In this document: positions 1-6,370 of the stretch, piece by piece
Position numbering within the stretch: position 1 is the first letter of the stretch
Layout: every line of letters begins with the position of its first letter
NCBI GenBank assembly: GCA_041725875.1
Contig: JBGRQB010000078.1
Location: 1-18,073, forward strand
Direction of reading: 5' to 3'
DNA: 18,073 nucleotides
Origin: JBGRQB01 sp041725875
GTDB lineage: Bacteria > Bacteroidota > Ignavibacteria > Ignavibacteriales > Melioribacteraceae
Notes under the pieces: model-generated
Database searches by the model: none
The model's input: only the letters and a program-made list of their open reading frames with translations
What the model was told of the DNA's origin: nothing
Made by a program: the position numbers and the translations under genes

Positions 1-147
1 GGTTGCCGCAACCTGATATAAAATTATGAAGTAACTAATCTGGGATAGACTGTCATCCCATTCAGGGGGATTAGAGATGCTTCTAACACATTATCTGCTA
101 GTTTCATTAACATACAAGGCATATCTTGCCTTTTTCCCCAATTACAG
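1..147 (+). other. Eukaryote-like intron fragment ending in a splice acceptor
   Basis: I see no bacterial gene here. The 3' end has a pyrimidine-rich tract (about 124-139, CTTGCCTTTTTCCCC) followed by ATTACAG at 141-147, the form of a eukaryotic 3' splice site. Directly after the AG, a reading frame begins that resembles an animal lipase. The first 13 bases (1-13) form a near-perfect inverted repeat, GGTTGC-C-GCAACC. I infer intron sequence from an animal gene. Confidence 0.6.
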
Positions 148-378
148 CGAACGCTGTTTGTTATGGGAAGTATGGTTGCTTCACCCGTGACAAACCCTTC
201 AACAATTTCTTGGTTTGGCTGCCACAAGACCCGTCCGACGTTGGAACAAGCTTCCACCTCTATACTAGAAACAACAGGGAAATCTCTCAAATCATCGATG
301 ATAACGATGAAGGAAAACTTAAAACCTCCAACTTCGACATCTCGAAAAGGACAATAATTGTCATTCACGGCTTTTCAG
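148..378 (+). CDS. Exon of an animal pancreatic-lipase-family gene (foreign, partial)
   Basis: This 231-bp segment has coding resemblance to the N-terminal mature region of metazoan pancreatic lipase and related proteins. Those proteins start with a VCY..LGCF motif and continue through P..V.T.F.LYTR.N to IIHGF. Here the frame (codons counted from 147) reads AVCYGKYGCF at 153-182, then DVGTSFHLYTRNN and finally VIHGFSG at 360-380. The HGF element belongs to the oxyanion-hole loop of the family; the catalytic GHSLG would lie on a later exon. The segment is bounded by an AG acceptor (146-147) and CAG|GTAAGC donor-like sequence (GT at 379-380). Both introns interrupt the codon after its first base, so the exon is symmetric (phase 1-1). 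Recognition rests on remembered family sequence, not a search. A bacterial lipase is unlikely because the frame hits a stop soon after the donor. Most likely animal DNA joined to a bacterial contig. Confidence 0.75.
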
Positions 379-530
379 GTAAGCTTTCATCAACTCCTGC
401 GTCTACATGTGCGTCTATTGCGCTAACCTTTTTGCCAATCTAGTAGCAATATTGCGCCAACCCCTTCGCCAGCCATGTGCCAACATTGTGTCGGCCTAAC
501 GCCAAACTTGCGCTAACCTTGCTGTCTTTT
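379..530 (+). other. Eukaryote-like intron fragment and chimeric junction zone
   Basis: The segment starts with a consensus 5' splice site (GTAAGC, 379-384). It carries no sustained open frame and is rich in degenerate copies of a GCGCTAACC/GCCAAC word. Bacterial coding begins within roughly 521-545. The exact join cannot be fixed by eye, because the in-frame stop of the downstream gene (TAA, 514-516) only gives an upstream limit. Confidence 0.5.
418..520 (+). repeat. Degenerate GC(G)C(C/T)AACC repeat cluster with a 13-bp direct repeat
   Basis: The word TTGCGCTAACCTT occurs exactly at 418-430 and again at 508-520. Between them lie related words: GCGCCAACC (454-462), GTGCCAAC (477-484) and GGCCTAACGCCAAAC (493-507). 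This looks like a decayed simple or minisatellite-type repeat in the intron. It lies right beside the proposed junction and could have misled an assembler. Confidence 0.5.
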
Positions 531-1233
531 ACTTGATGTACCATTTGTATTATTCAGTGCAGATGCTGCATTTGGTTTTGATGCTTACTTAAAAGCGGGT
601 CCGGGTAAAATCGGATTAAGATTACTTGCCGATCATAACGATTATTCAATTGAAGATAGTAATGGGGACGAATTAGTAGATTTGAATGACGGCTATACAA
701 TTGCTGCAAATTATACAATGAAAATTAGTGATTTCACTGTACAGCCAATGGTTATGTATACATTTGCACCTGATGATTATATCTCTCCGTTAACATTTGG
801 AATTAATCTTACTTCACCTAAAATAGGAAAAACTACTTTTGGAGCTTCATTCCTTGTAAGTAAGCAAGACGAAGAATGGTATTATGCCGGTGGTGTTAAT
901 CCTGTTAAACATACTCCTCCTTACGATGATGTTTTAGTAAGCCAGTCCAAATATGATATTTATCAGATAAGGTTAAAAATGTCTAACAAATTCAGCGATA
1001 AATGTTCATCTTTAATCTGGGTTGATTTTGCCAGAAAAACAGATGATACAGGAATTCGTGATGTTGAGCATGATTTCTTTTATGTATGGGCAATGTTAAA
1101 TTATACAATTTTCAAAAGTGATAAAGGATCTGTTGTAATTTCTCCTACAATAAGAATAAAAAGTGAAAAAGTTGACAATGCGGTTGACGCACTCAGAAGT
1201 AAATATGAGATCTCAACAACAATATCATTTTAA
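517..1233 (+). CDS. Outer-membrane beta-barrel (porin-like) protein, 5'-truncated
   Basis: The open frame runs from 517 (after an in-frame TAA at 514-516) to TAA at 1231-1233. The TTG at 682 is not a credible start, because the frame upstream, reading AAFGFDAYLKAG from about 568, is clearly the same protein. The 5' end is therefore lost at the junction near 521-545, not at a real start. The roughly 230 remaining residues alternate short amphipathic strands with polar turns, for example FTVQPMVMYTFAPDDY, and are rich in aromatic residues. They end in ISTTISF: a terminal Phe is the usual beta-signal read by BamA. I infer an integral outer-membrane barrel of porin type with unknown substrate. 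A strong terminator follows immediately. Exact family not recognised. Confidence 0.65.
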   Translation, partial: PCCLLLDVPFVLFSADAAFGFDAYLKAGPGKIGLRLLADHNDYSIEDSNGDELVDLNDGYTIAANYTMKISDFTVQPMVMYTFAPDDYISPLTFGINLTSPKIGKTTFGASFLVSKQDEEWYYAGGVNPVKHTPPYDDVLVSQSKYDIYQIRLKMSNKFSDKCSSLIWVDFARKTDDTGIRDVEHDFFYVWAMLNYTIFKSDKGSVVISPTIRIKSEKVDNAVDALRSKYEISTTISF

Positions 1234-1239
1234 GTTTCA

Positions 1240-1261
1240 GGGAGCTTCGGCTCCCTTTTTT
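1240..1261 (+). terminator. Rho-independent terminator of the porin-like gene
   Basis: A perfect 6-bp stem GGGAGC (1240-1245) and GCTCCC (1250-1255) closes a UUCG tetraloop and is followed by six T residues (1256-1261). It begins 6 bp after the stop codon, so it ends transcription of the truncated beta-barrel gene and separates it from the transporter gene downstream. Confidence 0.9.
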
Positions 1262-1317
1262 ATTACATTTTACTCAATACTTTTTTAGTTTTCATATCAA
1301 AATAAACAAGATTTGTT

Positions 1318-2208
1318 ATGAAAAAATACGCTCCGATTTTTGTTATCATTGCTGCTGCCCTTTGGGGAGTTGACGGAATTGTGCTAACACCGTCACTTTA
1401 TTCTTTACCTGTTCCCTTTGTTGTTTTTATTCAAAGCGGATTAATCTCTTTTTTACTACTGCCCATAATTTTTAAGTTCAGAGATGAATTAAAAGAACTG
1501 AAATTAAAAGACTGGCTCTCTTTTCTGGGAGTAGCGGTTTTTGGCGGAGCAATTGGCACTATGTCCATAACAAAAGCATTGTTTTACGTTAATTATGTAA
1601 ATCTCTCCATTGTTATACTTATTCAAAAACTTCAGCCTGTTTTTGCAATTTTACTGGCGGCTTTAATTCTGAAAGAAAAACTCTCAAAACAATTCTTTTT
1701 ATGGGCTTCACTCGCAGTTGCAGGTACTTTACTGATGACTTTCGGGTTGAACCTGCCAAATTTCAACACAGGCGATAAAACCGCTTACGCGGCATTGTTT
1801 GCACTTTTGGCTTCATTCAGTTTTGGATTTTCAACTGTTTTAAGTAAAAGAGCATTGCGCAATACAAGTTTTGAATTGGCGACTTACCTTCGTTTCTCCC
1901 TTACTGCCTTTATAATGTTTATAATTGTGACTTCTATAGGACAATTAACCTCGGTTGAAGAAGTTACTCAGACTCAATTGATAGTTTTCATTTTGATCGC
2001 TTTTACAACCGGCGGGACAGCAATTTTTCTTTATTATTACGGATTAAAAAAGATTTCGGCTTCGGTTGCAACAATTTGCGAGCTTGCATTTCCTATTACG
2101 GCCGTTTTGCTGGAATATATTTTAAGAGATAATATACTTGATCCGATTCAATGGCTGGGAGTTGTAATTCTTGTTACCAGTATTTTTAAAGTAACCAGAA
2201 GCAGCTAA
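1318..2208 (+). CDS. EamA/DMT-family inner-membrane transporter
   Basis: The 296-residue product is almost entirely hydrophobic, with about ten predicted membrane helices arranged as two tandem EamA repeats, the usual drug/metabolite transporter layout and length. The first repeat opens with IFVIIAAALWGVDGIV (about residues 7-22). The second follows the linker near residue 155 and includes ALFALLASFSFGFSTVLSKRA. Short basic stretches such as KEKLSK separate helices. Members export or import amino acids, sugars, nucleotides or unknown metabolites; substrate cannot be read from sequence. ATG at 1318 follows a weak, A-rich leader without a good Shine-Dalgarno site, after the terminator at 1240-1261, so a separate promoter must lie in 1262-1317. 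The stop overlaps by 4 nt that of the convergent radical SAM gene. Confidence 0.9.
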   Translation: MKKYAPIFVIIAAALWGVDGIVLTPSLYSLPVPFVVFIQSGLISFLLLPIIFKFRDELKELKLKDWLSFLGVAVFGGAIGTMSITKALFYVNYVNLSIVILIQKLQPVFAILLAALILKEKLSKQFFLWASLAVAGTLLMTFGLNLPNFNTGDKTAYAALFALLASFSFGFSTVLSKRALRNTSFELATYLRFSLTAFIMFIIVTSIGQLTSVEEVTQTQLIVFILIAFTTGGTAIFLYYYGLKKISASVATICELAFPITAVLLEYILRDNILDPIQWLGVVILVTSIFKVTRSS

Positions 2209-3035
2209 AATTTTTCTCTGGCAATGTTAAACAATTTTTGATCGTAGACATTCATCGGACAACCACAAATTTTAGATTTACACTGAAAAACCGGCTCTGG
2301 GTTAAACTTTATCTCTTCGTAAATATTGCCGATATTTTCCTTTATCTGAAAACAGGGTTTTATATTTCCGTTTGAAAATACTACTCCCACATTATAACCG
2401 GCATTGCAAAATTCCCCTTTCTGATTAAATTTATCAAGAATCGACAGATCAAGATCAAACAAATTTATCTCCTCTCCGGTGTATGATTCAGGATATTTTT
2501 TCTCATTATAAACGCCGAAAAACGGGACAAACTTTAAATCAAGTCCGTTATCTTCAGAAATTTGTCTGATAACATCAATTTCACTGATTAATCCGGGATA
2601 AGCAACCTGCTCGGAATTAATGCTAAAAGCATTTCTTTTCAGGAGAGAAAAGTTATTCAGATATCGATCCAGCAATTTTTTTTCTTTAAGCTGTGTATAG
2701 TGGAATGATGCATCAATTTTTATAACCCGTTCTGGATTTATATCTTCAGCAAAAAGCTTTATTGAATTGTGAGTCAGATTTGTATTAAATGAAAGGTAAT
2801 GTTTTTCAGAGATTTTAGTGCAAAACTGAACAAAATCTTTAATCAAAAAAGGTTCTCCACCTGTAAAACTGATTCTGAATATTTCATTAAACTTATCCAG
2901 GTTTTCTAAAACTCTTTCAGAATCTATTTTAACAATTTCCCCTGTTTTATATGGTGAATGACTAAAACAATATTCACAAGATAAATTACAGAACCGGGTT
3001 ATGTTCCAGTGGAGCCATCTGGTATAGTTTTTCAC
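2205..3035 (-). CDS. Radical SAM protein with Cys-rich SPASM/twitch-like C-terminus
   Basis: This 276-residue protein has the radical SAM [4Fe-4S] motif CNLSCEYC (Cys16, Cys20, Cys23) and the SAM-binding GGEP motif (59-62). The C-terminal part has five cysteines (210, 228, 252, 257, 259) in a pattern like a SPASM or twitch domain that would hold auxiliary iron-sulfur clusters: FCNAG, then IKPCF, then CKSKICGCP. This family includes peptide-modifying enzymes (RiPP maturases), sulfatase-maturing enzymes and others. No precursor peptide or sulfatase is visible nearby, so the substrate is unknown. The start is GTG (3033-3035), placed by the motif spacing and a purine-rich AAAGAGAAAAC just upstream. 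It lies 66 bp after the repeat-protein gene on the same strand, but a terminator stands between them, so it probably has its own promoter or depends on read-through. Confidence 0.85.
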   Translation of the reverse strand: MKNYTRWLHWNITRFCNLSCEYCFSHSPYKTGEIVKIDSERVLENLDKFNEIFRISFTGGEPFLIKDFVQFCTKISEKHYLSFNTNLTHNSIKLFAEDINPERVIKIDASFHYTQLKEKKLLDRYLNNFSLLKRNAFSINSEQVAYPGLISEIDVIRQISEDNGLDLKFVPFFGVYNEKKYPESYTGEEINLFDLDLSILDKFNQKGEFCNAGYNVGVVFSNGNIKPCFQIKENIGNIYEEIKFNPEPVFQCKSKICGCPMNVYDQKLFNIAREKF

Positions 3036-3050
3036 GTTTTCTCTTTAAAA

Positions 3051-3084
3051 TAAAAAAATCCGGTCGTAATATAGTGACCGGATT
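3051..3084 (-). terminator. Rho-independent terminator of the four-repeat secreted protein gene
   Basis: A perfect 9-bp stem (3057-3065 with 3076-3084) encloses a 10-nt loop. Read on the minus strand it is followed by a run of seven T residues (3052-3058 as A on the plus strand, partly shared with the stem). It lies 17 bp past the stop of the upstream minus-strand gene and separates it from the radical SAM gene. Confidence 0.85.
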
Positions 3085-3101
3085 AAATTTATTCAAAACT
3101 C

Positions 3102-4802
3102 TTAGTTCTCTTTTAGAATTGTTACGCCGTAGCTTTCAGGATTTCTCGGCGGAGATACGTTCCAGTCGCGGTAGGCATGTGTATCATCTGATTCATAAAA
3201 AACTTTGTAATGACCTTTTTTAAGAGTGATTACACCGTTAAAGATTCTGTTCTTTTTGCCGCCGCCTGCGTGATCTGTTTTTCTGTAAGTCATTTCCCAG
3301 ATAATTCTTCCGTTATCAAGATTTTCAATCCAGGCATAATCGAACATTTCTCTTCTCTCACCTTCACCTATGGCAATAATCCTTACATCTATTGTTTTAT
3401 CCAGATTGAATTTTTTGCTCAAATATTTATCAGATCTTACTCTTAAAATCTCAACTAAAACTTTATCACTTTTGTAATCTTCCGGATTAAATTTTTTGAG
3501 ATTTTTATAATCTGATTTTTTATCAGGCCAGATTGTTATACCCCAGTTTTCCGGCTCGTAAGGTCTGGTGTCATTCCATTTTCTGTATGAGTGAGAATCA
3601 TCTGTTACAAAATAAACGATATAATTGCCGGGATCGATTGTAAAAACTTCATCAATCATTCTGTTTTTCTTTGCTCCGCCGGCATATTCAGTATCTTCTC
3701 TTTTCATTTCCCATACAATTTCTTTTGTGTCAGCATCAATAATCCAGCCGTAATCAACCATATCTCTGGAGTAGCCTTGTTCACCAACACACAAAATTCT
3801 TATATCAGATTCTTTTTTTACCTGAAATCCCGCATCAACAAGTTCATTATCACTTATTTTGTTAAGCTCAATAATTGGTTTAACTAAATTGGTAAGTTTT
3901 ACTTCACCTATGTTTGCTAAATCTCTCTTTTTAACAGGCCATAATGTTACCCCGTAAAAATAAGGATCTGAAGGAGGGAGTTCGTTCCACTCATCAAATG
4001 AATGTGTATCATCTGAAACATAATGCAATTCATAATTTCCGGCAGGCAGTGTAAAAGTATCGTCAACCATCAGATTTTTTCTTGCTCCGCCAGCGTGATC
4101 TGCATCTCTGAAATCTACGCTCCACGCTTTTTTTCTTTTATCAAGATCGTAAATCCAGGCATAATCAAAAAATTCTCTGTTTCTTCCTTCGCCCAAAAAG
4201 TAAACTCTGATATCAGTTGCTTTTTTCAGATTAAACCGCTTTTTGTAACTCTCATCGTCCCCCGACCTGTTAATTGATATTATTGAGTTACCAGCATATT
4301 TATCAATCATTTCATCAAGATCTCTTATCTGGAATATATCTTCATTTCCTTCAATTCTGATCTTTAGTTTATCTTTATTTTTTCTGTAATTTCTTTTTTT
4401 CTTTGAACCGAAAATATCGCCCAGCAGATCACCAAAGCTATAGTTATTGTTGAAATTTCCTCTTATTCCGGTATAATATATTTCATAAACACCGGCTTTA
4501 AAAAACACATCGTCATCAAATCTGTAAACACCATCTTCATCTGTTCCCACATCTTCAAGAGAATGCCAGATAACTTCTCTGGTTTTACTGTCAATAATCC
4601 AACCGTAACAAGTATAATTAGAATAGTTGTCATACTCTGAATTATAACCGGAAATGTTGATTTTACCGTTTTTTTCGATGTGAAACGCCTTTCCTTCAAT
4701 TTCACCTATTCTTACCGGACCAACTTCAATGTGAGTCTGGGCAGAAATTAAACTAACTAAAAAGATTATAGCAATAATGCTTTTACCAGCCAAAGAGCGC
4801 AT
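3102..4802 (-). CDS. Secreted protein of unknown function with four tandem copies of one domain
   Basis: I do not recognise the family. The ATG at 4802 is preferred over an in-frame TTG at 4814 because GAGGCG lies just before it; this gives 566 residues with a signal peptide (KSIIAIIFLVSLISAQ, cleavage after about SA|Q). Then come about four copies of a domain of roughly 100 residues. Copies 2-4 (about 187-289, 325-426, 463-563) share DIR(V/I), GEG-like turns, (F/V)DYAWI, an aromatic W, (H/Y)AGG(A/G)+KN, GNY or GHY, SDD(T/S)H, WN and a closing (Y/W)G(V/I)T motif. Copy 1 (about 40-112) is diverged: it keeps YGWIIDSKT and VYEIYY but loses the HAGG and SDDTH blocks. A basic linker (KKKRNYRKNK) separates copies 1 and 2. 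The repeated Asp/His/Gly motifs suggest a surface or ligand- or metal-binding role, but that is inference. A terminator follows the gene, and another precedes it. Confidence 0.85.
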   Translation of the reverse strand: MRSLAGKSIIAIIFLVSLISAQTHIEVGPVRIGEIEGKAFHIEKNGKINISGYNSEYDNYSNYTCYGWIIDSKTREVIWHSLEDVGTDEDGVYRFDDDVFFKAGVYEIYYTGIRGNFNNNYSFGDLLGDIFGSKKKRNYRKNKDKLKIRIEGNEDIFQIRDLDEMIDKYAGNSIISINRSGDDESYKKRFNLKKATDIRVYFLGEGRNREFFDYAWIYDLDKRKKAWSVDFRDADHAGGARKNLMVDDTFTLPAGNYELHYVSDDTHSFDEWNELPPSDPYFYGVTLWPVKKRDLANIGEVKLTNLVKPIIELNKISDNELVDAGFQVKKESDIRILCVGEQGYSRDMVDYGWIIDADTKEIVWEMKREDTEYAGGAKKNRMIDEVFTIDPGNYIVYFVTDDSHSYRKWNDTRPYEPENWGITIWPDKKSDYKNLKKFNPEDYKSDKVLVEILRVRSDKYLSKKFNLDKTIDVRIIAIGEGERREMFDYAWIENLDNGRIIWEMTYRKTDHAGGGKKNRIFNGVITLKKGHYKVFYESDDTHAYRDWNVSPPRNPESYGVTILKEN

Positions 4803-4875
4803 TTTTCGCCTCAAATATTCTTGATATTGGGAGTTTAGACGGGAAAGTTCATAAAAAGTTACAATTTCTTAACAT

Positions 4876-4900
4876 AAAAAAATCCCCCAAATTGGGGGAT
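4876..4900 (-). terminator. Rho-independent terminator of the adaptor/ABC operon
   Basis: The stem ATCCCCC (4882-4888) pairs with GGGGGAT (4894-4900) around a 5-nt loop. On the minus strand it is followed by seven T residues (A run at 4876-4882). It lies about 37 bp past the stop of the downstream ATPase gene, so it ends the adaptor-ATPase-ATPase operon before the repeat-protein gene. Confidence 0.9.
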
Positions 4901-4937
4901 AAAGAATAAATAGTTTTTAGAGATTTTAAGGAAATTA

Positions 4938-5597
4938 TTAATCAATCCAGCCGTCTTTTAGATTGATCAATCTATTACCAAATTTTGCATTTTCTTCTGA
5001 GTGTGTTACCTGAATAATGGTTGTTCCTTCATCATTCAGTTTTTTTAGTAAATCCATAATCTCTTTTCCCTGTTCAGAATGAAGATTTCCTGTAGGTTCA
5101 TCTGCCAAAATAAGTTTTGGTTTACTTATTATGGCACGGGCAATTGCAACAAGCTGCTGCTGACCGCCGGAAAGCTGATTTGGGAAAAGATCTTTTTTTG
5201 CAACCATATTAAATCTGTCAAGAATTTCAGCAACCATACCTTTTCTTTCACCACTTTTCACTTTTTGGTATAAAAGAGGGGTTTCCAGATTTTCATAAAC
5301 TGTCAGTTCATCAATTAAGTGGTAACTTTGAAAAACAAAACCTATGTGCGATTTGTGCAGCTCGGTCAGTTGTTTTTCTCTCATTCTGTGTACCGGTTCA
5401 TCGTAGAAAAAATATTCTCCGCCCGAGGGCACATCAAGCATTCCCAAAAGGTTAAGCAGAGTTGTTTTTCCTGAACCCGAAGGCCCCATTATGGAAACAA
5501 ACTCACCTTCTTTAATTTCAACGTTAATATTTCTGAGAACGTATGTTTTTACAAATTTATTTTTGTAATATTTTTCAATGTCTACCAGTTTAATCAT
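4938..5597 (-). CDS. LolD/MacB-type ABC transporter ATPase with an atypical D-loop
   Basis: This 219-residue ATPase has Walker A GPSGSGKT (38-45), Q-loop Gln90 in FQSYHLIDELTVYEN, signature LSGGQ (142-146), Walker B ILADE (163-167) and H-loop His199 in VTHS, the pattern of the MacB/LolD/FtsE group that powers FtsX-type permeases. Two positions deviate from its upstream partner and from the usual family pattern. The signature reads LSGGQQQLV, not LSGGQQQRV (Leu149). The D-loop reads TGNLHS, not TGNLDS (His173), replacing the Asp that communicates across the dimer interface. Walker and H-loop residues are intact, so it may bind and possibly hydrolyse ATP, but as an unequal partner. ATG is preceded by GGAGAG. 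It is the last gene of the operon, 55 bp after the other ATPase, and no permease gene follows before the terminator. Confidence 0.92.
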   Translation of the reverse strand: MIKLVDIEKYYKNKFVKTYVLRNINVEIKEGEFVSIMGPSGSGKTTLLNLLGMLDVPSGGEYFFYDEPVHRMREKQLTELHKSHIGFVFQSYHLIDELTVYENLETPLLYQKVKSGERKGMVAEILDRFNMVAKKDLFPNQLSGGQQQLVAIARAIISKPKLILADEPTGNLHSEQGKEIMDLLKKLNDEGTTIIQVTHSEENAKFGNRLINLKDGWID

Positions 5598-5652
5598 TAT
5601 CTCTCCAGATTTAAGCAGCTAAATTTTCAGGAATCAAAATAATAAAATTTCA

Positions 5653-6342
5653 CTAAACGTGGAATTTTTCCTGGAAGTTTTCCGTTACAACCTGGCCATC
5701 AAACAGATGGATAATTCTGTTACCATACTCAGCATAGGTTGGCGAGTGAGTAACCATTACAATAGTTGTTCCGGCTTCATTTAATTCTGTAAGCATTCCC
5801 ATAACCTCGTCACCGTGAGTAGAATCCAGGTTACCGGTAGGCTCATCCGCAAGAATAATTTTCGGATCTGCAACAATTGCACGCGCAACCGCTACTCTCT
5901 GCTGCTGACCACCAGATAATTGCTGAGGAAAATGATTTATTCTGTGCATAATACCAACTCTTTCCAATACTTCGTGCACACGACGCTTTCTTTCCGAAGA
6001 GTTTATTCCAAGGTAAAGAAGCGGTAATTCTACATTTTCATAAACAGTTAATTCATCAATAAGGTTAAAACTCTGGAACACAAACCCGATATTTTCTTTT
6101 CTCATCTGAGCTCTTTGTCTTTCGGAAAATTTGGAAACTTCTTGTTCCAGAAAATGAAATTCTCCGTCAGAAGGATTATCAAGCAATCCCAAAATATTCA
6201 TTAAAGTAGATTTTCCGCAACCTGAAGGACCCATAATTGAAACAAATTCACCTTCTTTAATTTCAATGTTTACTTTATTTAACGCAGTGGTTTCCACTTC
6301 TTCGGTTGTGTACAATTTTCTTAAATCAACTGTCCTAATCAT
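5653..6342 (-). CDS. LolD/MacB-type ABC transporter ATPase (canonical)
   Basis: The 229-residue protein has a full set of ABC motifs: Walker A GPSGCGKS (38-45), Q-loop Gln90, signature LSGGQQQR (142-149), Walker B ILADE (163-167), D-loop NLDS (171-174) and H-loop VTHS (His199). It aligns with the downstream ATPase without gaps over most of its length and looks like its tandem duplicate, but with canonical D-loop and signature. The group normally pairs with FtsX/MacB-like permeases and a periplasmic adaptor to extrude lipoproteins, peptides or drugs, or to act as a mechanotransmitter. The adaptor gene is 28 bp upstream. The start is ATG with GGAGGA at ideal distance. Substrate not assignable. 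Confidence 0.93.
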   Translation of the reverse strand: MIRTVDLRKLYTTEEVETTALNKVNIEIKEGEFVSIMGPSGCGKSTLMNILGLLDNPSDGEFHFLEQEVSKFSERQRAQMRKENIGFVFQSFNLIDELTVYENVELPLLYLGINSSERKRRVHEVLERVGIMHRINHFPQQLSGGQQQRVAVARAIVADPKIILADEPTGNLDSTHGDEVMGMLTELNEAGTTIVMVTHSPTYAEYGNRIIHLFDGQVVTENFQEKFHV

Positions 6343-6370
6343 TTTTCCTCCAAAAAATTTATTCTATTTT

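Noticed and set aside
1..13. Perfect palindrome GGTTGC-C-GCAACC as a transposon end or attachment site
   Set aside because: It has no partner copy in the window, lies within foreign intron-like sequence, and its single-base loop makes a hairpin role doubtful.
24..368. Minus-strand open frame of 114 residues opposite the lipase-like exon
   Set aside because: It is the antisense shadow of the exon. The plus-strand frame has recognisable lipase motifs and splice sites, whereas this one resembles nothing I know.
126..443. A complete small bacterial lipase gene on the plus strand
   Set aside because: The frame before 147 is a pyrimidine tract and after 378 reads as intron. It has no credible start or ribosome site, and the catalytic Ser motif is absent.
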